Below are positions 11,340 to 22,100 of a DNA stretch of 64,000 bases, piece after piece. Below the pieces are notes generated by a model. It made no database searches. It had not been told where the DNA came from and worked only from the letters and a program-made list of their open reading frames with translations. A program made the position numbers and the translations under genes. The stretch's first letter is position 1. Each line of letters opens with the position of its first letter. Origin of the DNA: Cenococcum geophilum 1.58 (Eukaryota > Ascomycota > Dothideomycetes > Gloniales > Gloniaceae); contig KV748189.1 of the NCBI GenBank assembly GCA_001692895.1, positions 2,674,432 to 2,738,431 of the forward strand, written 5' to 3'.

Positions 11340-12945
11340 AAAAGGAGCCTATTCCCTTAACTATATAGACGGTTTTGTAATTATAGTTACTTTAAACTCA
11401 GCTAAATCCAATTACAAAAAGCTAGAGAGAATTGCACTAGAGCTAATATTTAGAGCTAAGGAAGCTGCTATTAGCTTTAATATTGGCAAAATAGAGCTTA
11501 TACACTTCTATAATAAGCGTACTACTATAGAAAAAGGGCTAAAGCTAGGAGATGTAGAAATATCCCCTAAAACCCTAGTTAGGTAGTTAGGAGTAATCCT
11601 AAACTCTAAGCTTACTTTTAAATAATATATAGAAATAAAAATCTCTAAAGCAAAAGCAGCCTTCTATTTAATTAGAAGACTAGGAAATATATAAAGAGGT
11701 CTATCTCTATAAGCTTTACGGCAGCTCTATATAGCTTATATTACTACTATAGCAGATTATAAAATATAATACTAGTAGAAAAGCAAATCTAGAGATTACC
11801 TACTAGCTAGGTACCAGTCTCTACAAAATAAGGCCCTAAAACTAGTTTTAGGAGCGTTTAAAGGATCTCCTAGCCAAGCTATAGAGATCGAAGCCTCTAT
11901 TCCTCCTCCTAGAATTAGATTTAAAAAGCTTTGCAATAGCTACGCATTAAAAATCCTAAAATTTAAGGAAAACTATGCAATTAAAAAGGCCTATATAAAA
12001 GAGAACGATAAAGATAAGGACGAACTAGCAACTAGCTCTTGCTCTAGTTCTAAAAACTCTACTATAAGGCACTTACTACAGCTAAAAACACAGCTATTAT
12101 CCCTAGTATCTAGGGTTAAGCAGTTAGTTCAGAACTAGAAAATAGAGAAGATCTCTCTAGAGTGGTAAAAACTATAGTCTCCTCCTATGTCTACATCCTT
12201 CTTTATCTTAAGAGGTAGTAAAGAAGAAGCTGTATAAGAACATCTAAGACTAGTAAAAAATCTATAAGAATCCCTAGAGTGGGACTTAGTAGATATATAC
12301 TATATAGATGGCTCTAAAGACAGTAAATTAAATATAGCTACCGTATGCAAAATAGGGGAGAGAAATAGGATTAAATATGCAATAAACTAGAATCTAGAAC
12401 CCTATATGGAAATTATAGATATAGAGCTTTATATAGTCTATAGGGCCCTAAAATACCTAAAATAATAAAGACTAGAAGAGAAATAAGTCTATATCTTTAT
12501 AGATAGCCAAGTGGCTATTAAGAGATTATAGCTTAATTCTCTTATAGGGGGATAAGAGCTAGTCTTTAAAATCACGCAAAGCTGTTCTTACTTAGCTAGT
12601 AAGGGTATCTTTATTAACTTTTATTAGGTTCCTAGCTATCTAAAAATCTATAGAAACGAAATAGCAGATAAGCTAGCTAAAAAGGGCATTTCAAAAAGAA
12701 AACTATAATATTTTTATACTTCTTTAGCCTACCTAGGGAGACGAGTAAGAGAAAAGATACTAGAATAGTAAAAAGACAATTAGTAACAGAATAAAAGTAA
12801 AGGAAAACACTATACTAGAATCTATAAAGGAAACTACCCCTTTTTTTTTAAAAAAAAAAAGCCCTAAAGGATAAATATCCTAAAAGGCTATAATCAGCTC
12901 TCTTTTAATTAAAAGTAGAAAAAGGCTTTTTTAAATCCTTCTCTA
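11340..12945 (+). pseudogene. LINE-2 ORF2 relic: RT C-terminal half and RNase H
   Basis: RT begins at the catalytic box, reading YVDGFVIIVTSNS where Y-V-D-D is expected (about 11365-11405), so the second Asp is lost. The thumb-like 'RQLGVILNSKLTFKQY' (about 11580-11625) is typical of LINE reverse transcriptases. RNase H starts at 'YIDGSKDSKLNIATV' (about 12295-12345), has an 'IELY' segment (about 12420), and a 'FIDSQVAIKRL' motif (about 12495-12530). The frame holds for about 1600 bases with stops mainly at Gln codons. Endonuclease, ORF1 and the RT N-terminal half are missing. The C-terminus continues beyond the inserted elements. Confidence 0.85.
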
Positions 12946-13045
12946 AAACAACATCAGGAAATTTTTTTTCGGGCTCGTTGTTGCAGTTTGCGGCAATTTG
13001 CGGCAAACTGTACGGTCGCGGCAGTCGTATATAGTCTTATGCGGT

Positions 13046-13160
13046 TTGCGTATTTTGTGGCAAACTACATAGAGCCTGCGTATTTTGCAGCAACTTGCAG
13101 CAAACTGCATAGAGCCTACGTATTTTATAGCAACTCGCAGCAAACGCGCAGAGCCTGTGT
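13046..13160. repeat. Degenerate tandem repeat of about 40 bp
   Basis: About three imperfect units carry CGTATTTT, then GCAGCAAACTGCATAGAGCC, differing by substitutions and small deletions. The AGAGCC word also recurs in the large 12-bp minisatellite of the same element, hinting at a common origin. The overlapping ORFs on both strands here are products of the repeat, not genes. Confidence 0.7.
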
Positions 13161-13240
13161 ATTTTACACGTTTTGTATATTTTATATATTTTATATATTT
13201 TACACATTTTGCACATTTTATACATTTTATATTTTTGCAT
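13160..13240. repeat. Degenerate 10-bp AT-rich repeat
   Basis: A run of imperfect TATATTTTAT-like units with CACATTTTGC variants. It is open in several frames and gives low-complexity Tyr/Ile/Phe or Lys/Tyr peptides, best read as non-coding. Confidence 0.7.
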
Positions 13241-13390
13241 ATTTTTATTCCTATATAACTATATAAAATATAGAGCTATTTTATTAAGTATTAAGATAAG
13301 GGGGGATACCCTTTACAAAGGCTCCAAATCATTAATTGGCGGTATTCCTAACGATCTGCTGGCTGTGTACCGATTTCCTAACTAGGCTAG

Positions 13391-13392
13391 TG

Positions 13393-13427
<35 letters not shown>

Positions 13428-13660
13428 ACCTGTCTGTCTGTCTGTCTGTCTGTACCTGCCTATGCCTACCTGCCTATGCCTACTGGTCTATGCCTACTAT
13501 CTGTGCTACCTGTCCTGTGCCTACTGTCTGTGCCTACCTGTCTGTACCCTACCTATCTGTGCTACCTGTCTATGCCTACCTGTCCTATACCTACCGTTCT
13601 GTGCCTACGTCCTGTGCCTCCTATCTGTGCTACTGTCTATGCCCTACCTGTCTGTAATTT
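13391..13660. repeat. (TGCC)n and (TGTC)n microsatellite passing into a degenerate repeat
   Basis: About nine TGCC units (13391-13428) are followed by about five TGTC units (13430-13452), then imperfect CTGTGCCTACC words to about 13660. The start is nearly pure, which suggests recent expansion. The peptides from the overlapping ORFs at 13336-13859 are low-complexity and not genes. Confidence 0.85.
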
Positions 13661-13772
13661 GGGGGAAAGGTCGGCCCGATCGAAGGCTCCGCCTAATTTG
13701 ATTGATCGATTAATCGTATTAATTCGAATCGTTCTCTCTACGGCCGTTCGCTGGGCTGTATATTCGAACGGT

Positions 13773-13822
13773 GGGTCGTCTGGCTCTGGCGACGGTCGAC
13801 GGTCGTCTGGTTCTGGCGACCG
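13773..13822. repeat. Two copies of a 28-bp GC-rich unit
   Basis: GGTCGTCTGG, then CTCTGGCGAC or TTCTGGCGAC, occurs at 13773 and again at 13801. It is the most GC-rich part of this element and unlike the surrounding window. Confidence 0.75.
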
Positions 13823-13984
13823 GTCCTCAGCTGGCTGCCCCGTTCTGGTGCCTCCCTAGGTAGGGGAGGATGTAAGGAAGGAGGGTAAGAAAATAAGGTG
13901 GCTACCTAGGTATATAGATAAGGGTTCACACTTGGCAGAGGCACGTGTAGAGGCTATCGGGAATATAGCGGGGACCCGATGCAG

Positions 13985-14735
13985 AGCTTCGTGTAGAGCC
14001 TCCGTATGTCGCGCAAAGCCTCGTGCAGAGCCTCTGTGTACGTAGAGCTTCGTGTAGAGCCTTGTGTAGAGCTTCGTGCAGAGCTTCGTGTAGAGCCTCA
14101 TGCAGAGCCTTGTGCAAAGCTTCGTGTAGAGCTTCGTGTAGAGCCTCGCGCCAAAGCTTCGTGCAGAGCTTTGTGTAGAGCTTCGTGTAGAGCTTCGTGT
14201 AGGAGCTTTATGCAAAGCTTCGTGCAGAGCTTCGTGTAGAGCTTCGTGCAGAGCCTCGTGTAGAAGCTTCGTGTGAGGCTTTATGCAGAGCTTCGTGTAG
14301 AGCTTCGGTATAGAGCTTCGTGTAGAGCTTCGTGTAGAGCCCTCGTGTAGAGCTTCGTGCAAAGCTTCGGTGTAGAGCTTCGTGCAAAGCTTCGTGTAGA
14401 GCTTCGTGCAGAGCCTCGTGTAGAGCTTCGTGCCAAAGCTTCGTGTAGAGCTTCGTGCAGGAGCCTCGTGTAGAGCTTTCGTGCAGAGCCTCGTACAGAG
14501 CCTCTATACGCAGAGCTTCGTAATAGAGCTTCGTGCCAGAGGCTTCGTGCAGAGCTTCGTGTAGAGCTTTGTGCAGAGCCTCGTGCAGAGCTTCGTGCAG
14601 AGGCTTCGTGCAGAGCTTTCGTGTAGAGCTTTGTGCAGAGCCTCGTGCAGAGCTTCCGTGCAGAGCTTCGTGTAGAGCTTTGTGCAGAGCTTCGTGCAGA
14701 GCTTTGTGTAGAGCTTCGTGTAGAGCTTTATAGTA
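13985..14735. repeat. Large 12-bp minisatellite (about 750 bp)
   Basis: Units are variants of AGAGCTTCGTGT and AGAGCCTCGTGC, repeated for about 750 bases with occasional 1-base slips (for example 14150, 14200, 14270 and 14460). Because 12 is a multiple of 3, all frames stay open on both strands: + gives Arg-Ala-Ser-Cys style repeats and - gives Ala-Leu-His-Glu repeats, which produces the ORFs at 13856-14362 and 14533-14929. Frame slips between copies argue against selection for a protein. Confidence 0.92.
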
Positions 14736-15053
14736 TTTTTGTTGCGTTTTTATTGCAGCCGAAAATTAGGGTCTACTTAAGTCGCAATTTGCGGCGATTT
14801 ATATGGGTAGCCTATGTATTTGTAGCAAATCGCCGCAAGTTGCCGNAAATCGCTAAAATNGCGACTTACGCAGGTTTTGNAGACCCCGATTTTCGCTTGC
14901 GACAACGTGCCCAAAAAAAAAATTCCTGATGAATAGGGAAAGATAAAGAAGGTAGATGCTTTAGGGACTATACCACGGTATAAAACCCTATGTATCTATT
15001 ACTAGAATGCAGACTATATTAGGAAGATAGAAAGGAAATGTAAAGATAAATAG

Positions 15054-15277
15054 TATAAGGGTACTTTTAGTCCCTTACTCGGCTATATCCCGGGAGCTCT
15101 TAGTTACCCCTTATAAGCTCCTCAGGCTTATAGCCTCCTTCCTCTCCTATTAGTTCGTCTCTGTACCTAGGCTATTGCCTACCCTTATTACCATATCGTC
15201 CTCTTCTATTAACTCTCCTTATAACTTATACTCGGCTTACCTACTCCCTACTATATACCCTAGTAATGTGCTTTATA
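15054..15277. repeat. Solo LTR, family C, copy 1 (224 bp)
   Basis: It starts TATAAGGG and ends CTTTATA, probably from an ancestral TGTAAGGG and CTTTACA. It is flanked by AATAG at 15049-15053 and 15278-15282, a 5-base target duplication. A second copy lies at 49766-49998. No internal retrotransposon sequence accompanies either, so both look like products of LTR-LTR recombination. The host LINE-2 frame continues after it. Confidence 0.8.
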
Positions 15278-15600
15278 AATAGGCTCTTCTCTCTCTTTAG
15301 AGAAGCTTTTTTGCACAAAGAAAGGAAGAGGGGCGCTTTTTCTATTTCTAAGTAGGACAAAAATAGCTACTAGAAAGTGGCTAAGAGCAGTAAGATCTCT
15401 AGAAGGAGGTAACTCCTACTAAAGTCCTAGTAGATAGACTATAAAAAGTAAAAGGATAGAAATAAACTACAAATAGGACAGGGACAGGCGTTAAGATTAC
15501 ATTTATTTCGATTTCAATTTTTTTTAACTATTTTTCTACCGTTTTCTTACTACCTAATAGTTGCTAGTAATCTAGTATATACTAGGAAGCTATAAATCCC

Positions 15601-16701
15601 TATGCTTGCCTAATTATAGATTTCTTATTAAAAACGAGATAGTAAATATCCTTAAAAGCTTACTATAGAGGTATAAGACTAGCAGTAGGTAATTCCTTAA
15701 ATAGGCGATTTACTAGCAACCTTAATAGATTATATATAGTCCTGCCGTTAATATTAAAAGTAGCTACCCTAGTAGGGGCCGCTTAAGCCAATAGTATTAG
15801 CTTACTATTAACCCTTACTATATTATAAAGCGTAATAGAGAGGACAGTAATAAGATATAATTTGCCGGTTTCTACCTCTTTATTAATATTAATCCATAGT
15901 AGGGAGGGACTAAGGCCCACTTAGATCTACCTATAGTAATTAACTATAGCATTATAGATATAACGCTGGCCTAGTTATAAGGAAGATAGAGTTACTATTT
16001 AGGATAGGCAGCTCTATGGTAAAGGCTATAGCCATACTTCCTGCTAATAAGTCCTCTTATTAAGCTGCGGGTACGTACTCTAATACATACTTTAGTTATA
16101 GTTGTAATTAAGCTCCCTATTACTAAGCCTATTAGGATCCTTAATTTTAACTCTATTAGTATTTTAAATGCGGGCATATAGGGTCTTAAAGGACTAGTAT
16201 AGCTCTAAGTCGTTTATAAAATCGCCCTTAAACTTATTAATATTATTAGTAGTTTCGCGACCTTCCTCTAGTTTTTAATTATAGAAGTAGTTAGGTGGGT
16301 GCTAATAAGAGCTAATATAAGCCTACTAGGAAGCCTTATAATTAGGGGCCCCAAATTAATTAATATAAGTAGCTACTTTTTTATACTCCCTTTACGGATA
16401 ATAAAGAATAAGCTTTATATAGTAGAACTTAAGATACTATAGATAAAAAAGATCGCCTTTATATCGCGGAAAGTATAATATAACTTAAGGCCTTACTCTT
16501 AGCTAACGCTTATAAGTAGAGTAATTAAAATAGAGTAGAAAATTAAGGAAAGTAATATCCTCTACCCTATCTAGGCGGCGCTTATATTTCTTATAGTTAG
16601 ACAATCTATACCCTTTTAGTTACCTATCCTTAAGCTTATATATAGTGCTTTAATTGTCCTCCTAATAGTAATATAAAGTTACTATATTTCTTAAGCCTTT
16701 A
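15601..16701 (-). pseudogene. Helitron PIF1-type helicase relic (C-terminal part)
   Basis: Helitrons encode a Rep/PIF1-like helicase for rolling-circle transposition. Read on the - strand, a Walker A region 'VETGKLYLITVLS' lies near 15845-15880, then 'AAPTRVATFNINGRTI' at about 15735-15785, then a Walker B-like 'YLVFNKKSII' at about 15610-15655; the DE box has become NK. Upstream, near 16480-16560, is 'KYKRRLDRVED', as in the region before the helicase in fungal Helitron proteins. Beyond 15600 it is cut by LINE-2, so the later helicase motifs are missing. The N-terminal half lies at 38456-40259 beyond the A2 insertion. Confidence 0.82.
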
Positions 16702-17119
16702 TATTACGGACCTTATATTAGCAGTAGTACGACTACTAAGAAGGGATATAAACGGGTTGGTTAAAATAGTATGGGAGGCGCTAGAACCGATTAAGCTATA
16801 GGATAAGGGGTAGCTAAGTTATATAGCTAGTTATATTATAAGTTTAAAACTAGGAATGTAAGAATATAGGAACGTAACATATTAATATACTAATATACCA
16901 ATATACTAAACCCTTTACTATAGGGAGGAGTTATATATTTAAGGATACACGGTCTCTATAGATAGTTTCTCTTCTTTATAGTAAATTTTGGAATATAATT
17001 AGAGTTAATCTGTTAGGTAACCACTTTACTAGTTATATTTACGTTGTTAACTATTCTATACCTATATACCTAGCCTATTAATAAGTTTACTATAGTATTT
17101 CCTATAAGGCTTTATTATA
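16702..17119 (+). repeat. 5' LTR of Gypsy A2 (418 bp)
   Basis: It starts TATTACGGACCT and ends GGCTTTATTATA, where the 3' LTR ends GGCTTCGTTACA; the differences are C-to-T type. The primer-binding region after it begins TATTCACTACTAAGG. Confidence 0.88.
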
Positions 17120-18687
17120 TATTCACTACTAAGGTTATAGTAAAAGAAGTTAAATAATATATTACTAAAAGTAGTAGCCATAACACCGTTAACGGCAGCA
17201 ACTATATTAGGATTAGGTAATAATACCAGTATAGCAAACACTAACTTTTAGCTAGTTACCATTAGATAGCTATAGGAAATAGTTAATTAATTAACAGATA
17301 ATAATAGGATACTTAAAGAAAGAATTAATGGAATTAGAGTAGCTAAGGTTAAGTTACCCTTAATTAAGCGATTTTTAGGAGAAAAGTTAAAGCTTAAGGG
17401 ATTCCTTATATAAATGCACTTTAAGGTTATATAAGAAAGAGTAAAGCTAGGAACGCTTATAGATTAAGTTACCTATATAAAATTATTTTTAATAGGAAGA
17501 GTACTTAAGTGGTTTAAGCCTTACCTTATAGAGGTATAGGAATACGGTATAACGACTATTAACTAGGAGGTACGGTATATATTCTTAAGTTAAAGTAGGT
17601 TTACAGAATACCTAACGCAAATCTTTAAAGACCTAGAGGTAACTACTATAATAAAAAGAAAACTTTAAAACCTAGTATAAAGAACTTTAGTAATTAAGTA
17701 TATAACATAGTTTTAAATATTAGTAATATAGGTTAAATGGAATAATAAGACGCTTATAGTGTAGTATAAGTAAGGATTTAAGGTAAAAGTCTAAGATATA
17801 ATTATCCTAAGATACTTAGAGCGCCGAAACGCTAATGGAGCTCTTGCTGCACCCGGCCCAAAAAGACCAAAACCAACCAAAAGAACCCTAAAAAATACCT
17901 AAAGAATCCCCCTAAGATGCATGCATTATAGGGGAGGCATATATTAAACGATGGTGGTTTATACTCGCGCGTGTCCACCAGAACCACGCCTAGTAATAGC
18001 CCTCCACAATAAGAATAGGCGAATACTACACTATAAAGCGGAAAGACCTCTATTAAGAAGGCATCTAATAAAATATAAAGCCTATTAAACGCGTTTAATA
18101 TCCGCAGTTATAGGGAAGTAACTATTAGCTATAACAAACTAATATAGCTAGTAGAATAGCTCCGCCAGTTTAGCGAACCTTAGGCGCCCCTCTAGTAAAC
18201 CCTTAATTAAATCCTCTAATAGCTAAGCAAAATTAAAAATAAATAAAATCCCTTCTTACCGGCGAACCATACCTAGGCCGCTATAGCTACGCGTCTATAG
18301 TATAGGGAACCTACCCCCCTAAAGACAATATCTAGGTATATAATTATAATATAACTAAATATAAAAAAAGTAGAGGGGCTTAGGGGATAATTAGAAATAG
18401 AAGTCCTTATAAAGATTTGTGAAAAGGTCTATAACGCTATTATAATCCAATACCTTAGGAGCGGAGATATTAGAGTTACCCTAAGGGACTAACAGGCAAA
18501 GGAATAAGCTATTAGGGTAGGGGACAGGCTAGGAGAACGTATTAGCATAAAAGTGCTTCGCGAAAATTACTTAGTTAAAGCCCTAGTGGTTCCCCTAAGC
18601 CTTAGGGTAGAAAAGGGGCGCTAAGCGGATAATATAGCAACTATATATAAGATAGTAAAATAAACGGAACGCCTTATACTAGGACTT

Positions 18688-18880
18688 TGTCACGGAACGT
18701 AGGTAGTGGCTATAGAGCGTATGTATTCGAGGAGTCTATAAGACGTTACGCGATCGATCGTAAGGGTCGAGGGCGTAAGGAGGTGATATACCTACGCGTA
18801 GCTGACATAAGCTGTACGCGAGGTGTATATAAGAGCACGGGGCTCTCCTATAGAGGCCCCTGCAGTAGGGTTCCGTAATA
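18688..18880 (-). repeat. LTR of Gypsy B, left (3' LTR, 193 bp)
   Basis: It starts TGTCACGGAACG, retaining the ancestral TGTCAC, and ends TTCCGTAATA. A 63-codon ORF at 18687-18878 is exactly the LTR and has a twin in the other LTR; it is a by-product of the LTR sequence. Confidence 0.93.
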
Positions 18881-19032
18881 CTACCCCCCCTCCTATAAAG
18901 GCGGAGCTCCGGCGACGCTATAGTTACTATATATATATAAAAGGGACACTTAAGGTATAGAAAAGAAGAAAGGGGGGTATTACTAAAGGTTTAAAACAAC
19001 GTTATATAATAAGGCTTAGCATCTAAAAATCC

Positions 19033-19085
19033 AACCAATTAGATAACTTTAACCGCTAGTTAAAGTTCCTAGACATCTTAACGAT
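19033..19085. repeat. Palindromic segment shared with the Copia element
   Basis: The segment contains AACTTTAACCG, then CTAGTTAAAGTT, an imperfect palindrome inside a stretch of about 45 bases. The same stretch occurs, reversed, at about 56965-57018 in the unrelated Copia element. It lies in the 3' non-coding part of Gypsy B. Confidence 0.7.
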
Positions 19086-19189
19086 ACTCCAGTTATATAA
19101 TCGCACTTTACCGCAATCTAACGGCAATTTGCCCTTACGTAGTAATATATAATGGTTTAACTCTATAAGGGCTCCTATAGAGGATTAGG

Positions 19190-22100
19190 TATAAAATCTC
19201 TGCTTAGGCCTAGTTTCTATAGGTTCGCGTAGTAAAAGTCGCTAATTAGATCCTTTGCATTTTTAAAGTCTTCCTATAGTTACCATTCTGGCTAATTTAT
19301 ATTAAATCCTGTGTATATAGCTCTATAGTAGAGCCGTTGTCCTTTACCTTTACTAAAGTATTTAAAGTTAATAATTCGTTTAACGGTCCACTCCTCGTGG
19401 TTCTTATCTTTATTCTTATCTTAGATTAGTACTAGTAGGGATTTAGGCTATATCTGCCCCGGTAAGGGGTTAGGCTAATAGAGGTGTAGTAGCTATAGGT
19501 AAAATATAGGCTATATCCTATAGGTGGCTAGGGTAGGCGGGAGTTCTAGCTTATATACAGCTCCCCTATTAATAACTTGTTTAATTAGATAGGGGCCAAG
19601 GTTCTTATAATTAAGTGACTTTATAGGCCTCTATATAGAGATATTACGTATATCTAGCTATACCCAGTCGCCCACACGCATCTCCGGTGGTGGCGTTCTA
19701 TAGCGGTTAGTAAAGTAGGCCTACTTTACTTAAGCCTAGGCCACTTCTCCCTTACAGTAGTTAAGTAGATTTTTTATACGGTCTGCATACTAGTTAGTAA
19801 GTAGTATCTTAAGGCGTTTTCTATATAGCAGTTTCTTATCAATAGGTTCTAGTAGCTTTATGCCGGATTAGGGGTAATAACCCTTATTCGCGAAGAATGG
19901 GGTAAGTCCTATAGTAGTTAAGACGTAGTTATTCGCTATAAATTTACCTAGTAGGAGGTAATCTACCCAGTTATCTTGGCTATAGGCGACTACCTATTAT
20001 AGGTACGCTTTTATACTAGCATTAGCGTTTTCCGGTTACCTAGTAGTTTCATAGTAGAAGGATATAGATATCTTAACGGAGATGCTAAGGCGTTAGCAGA
20101 TTCGTCTCTATACATCGGAGTTAAATTATATACCTTAGTTAGACGTAATTAAGTTAGGTAGCCTATATAGTTAGTAAACTTCGTAAAGGAAGGCGTTAGT
20201 AACGTCACTAATAGCTACGCCTTTAGTTGGGACGTAGTGGCGCTCTTTTATAAGTCGGTATATTATTATAAGGATATTCTTATAGGTACGGCCGTATCGT
20301 TTATAGGGTGGTAGGTTAATAACGAAATCTATGGCGATATCTGCCTATCATCGTATAGGTACTAGTAGAGGGTATAGTAGTCCTTAGTACTTTATATTAA
20401 AGGCCTTAGCGTACTTATAACCGTAGCAGGCGCCTATAAAGCGTTTAACTAAGTCTATTATTTTTGGCTAGAAGTAGTATTAGCTAAGAAGCTTATAGGT
20501 TCCTCCTCTACTTAGGTGGCCGCTTAATCAGAGGTTGTAGGCCATTTAGATTAGTTACCGTTATAGATTTTCTAAGTTAGGGATAAATAGGCGACCTCTA
20601 TAATAGAGCCTATTCTCTTTTACTTCTAAGGCTGCTATATTAATCTAGCCTAAGCTTTAAAGGTTAGTAGGTAGCGTATAGGCACTAGCGGTCTTTACGG
20701 CAATAAGTTAATACAGTAATAGGTTAATAGAGGTGTTATATACTATAGTAATAAGCTTATTAATTTTAGAAGGTAACTCTAGTTCTATAGTATAAAGCTA
20801 AGGTATAGTTAGCTCTATTATAGGTAGTATACCTAGGGCCAAATTTCGTGCTTTTAGGATCGTCTGTTATTAGAACTAATTATAAGGGTTATCTTTAGAC
20901 TAAGGAAGGTCTTACAAGCGGCGTATTAGGCTATTAGGTTTAGTACCTTATACTCCTAGTCTATATATAATTTTAAAGTTAAAACTAAAGAGGAACTCGT
21001 TCTAATGTGCTTAGCGTTAGTTTAACTACTTTATAGTTATAAAGTACTTAAGGTTGCAATAGTCTGTAAGAACTTCAGTTGGCTAGTTAAGCTCTGCTAA
21101 GGAAAGTTCTAGTTAAAATTCTTTAAACGCTTATATAATTACAAGGAGTTCTTTATTATAGATCTTATAGTTATACTCTTATAATATAAGCTTAAATAAG
21201 TAAAATGCGACTAGGTAAAGGAAACCGTTATTACCTATCTAGAAAAGAACGCTTGCGTTAACGTAGTCTAAGGAGTTAGTTTTAAGATAGAGTTGTCGTC
21301 CTAGTATAAAGTGGGCTAGGATAGGTGCTTTAGTAAAGGCATTTTTAAGGTCTTAGAACGCCTTCTCGTATTTAGGCGTCTAGGTAAAGCGTAGGTGCGT
21401 TTTTCTTCCTTTTATAGAAAGGCCCTTCGTTCGCATTATTACTATAAGTGGTGCTACTACGCTTAAGAAGTTGTATATAAATTTCTAATAGAAGTTAGTA
21501 AAACTAAGAAAGGCTTATACGTCCTTAATGCAGTTAGGGGCTTACTATTTAGTAATTATATATACCTTCTTAGGGTCTATACGGACACCCTTAGTAGTAA
21601 TAATTAGTCTAAGGTATTTTACTTCTGTGACTAAGAATTTACATTTCTTTAAGTTAATATAAAGTCCTACGTCCCTAAGGCGCTATAGGACCTTTTAAAC
21701 GTGTTCGGTATATTTAAAAGGGTTATTATTATAAATAAGTATATCGTCTAGGTACGCGAAGCAGAAGTCATTAAGGTAGTCCCGTAAGGCGTTATTAATA
21801 TAGCTTTAGAAGGTGCCTAGGCCGTTATATACGCTAAAGGGTATAATAGTATATTTAAATTAGCTAAAGCGCAATATAAATACGGTTTTCTATTCCTTAC
21901 CTTCCCGTATTTAGAGATAGTTAAAGGCGGCGATAATATTAAGCTTAGTATAGATTTTAGCTTGGCTAAGCCGCTTAAGGGTCTCCTGTATAAGCGGTAC
22001 TAAATATTAGTTTTTAATTATAATAGCGTTAAGTCCTCTATAGTTAATATAGAATTAGATACCTCCTTTTAGCTTTTTAGCAAGAAGGATAGGGGCGGCT

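Larger units (their letters stand above)
12949..14933. mobile_element. Non-autonomous element with terminal inverted repeats and minisatellite cargo
   Basis: The left end begins CATCAGGAAATTTTTTTT, then GGGCTCGTTGTTGCA. The right end, reversed, reads CATCAGGAATTTTTTTTT, then GGGCACGTTGTCGCA, giving a terminal inverted repeat of about 34 bases. The LINE-2 reading frame resumes on the far side, so the unit is a discrete insertion. A 3-base duplication (ACA on the left, ATA on the right) is possible but not secure. No transposase is encoded. The interior holds at least five simple or tandem repeat blocks, and a subterminal inverted copy of a GCGGCGATTT-containing segment lies at 14765-14910. It keeps CA and TG, so it largely escaped RIP. 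Confidence 0.75.
11231..15600 (+). mobile_element. LINE-2: 5'-truncated non-LTR retrotransposon, interrupted twice
   Basis: The 3' part of a LINE carries the late RT domain and an RNase H domain. It is interrupted by the inverted-repeat element at 12949-14933 and by a solo LTR at 15054-15277. Translation resumes across both gaps: after the first, 'YLLLECRLYQED' at about 14995-15030; after the second, 'LFREAFLHKERKRG' at about 15290-15335. The last 200 bases (15400-15600) are similar to the 3' end of the element at 27155-29270, which identifies one family. The right end meets Helitron helicase sequence, so the LINE appears to have landed in the Helitron. Confidence 0.8.

Noticed and set aside
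13336-13859. Cys/Leu/Pro-rich ORFs of about 120 codons on the + strand
   Set aside because: They translate the TGCC/TGTC and related repeats. No start context, domain or unique sequence.
13856-14362. 168-codon ORF of Ala-Leu-His-Glu type on the - strand
   Set aside because: It is the 12-bp minisatellite read in frame. Units slip frame along the array and other frames are equally open.
13385-14735. CRISPR array
   Set aside because: Units are contiguous 4- to 12-base repeats without unique spacers, and the genome is fungal.
18687-18878. 63-codon ORF, with a twin at 24848-25039
   Set aside because: Exactly coincides with the two LTRs of Gypsy B; the repetition comes from the LTR pair, not gene duplication.
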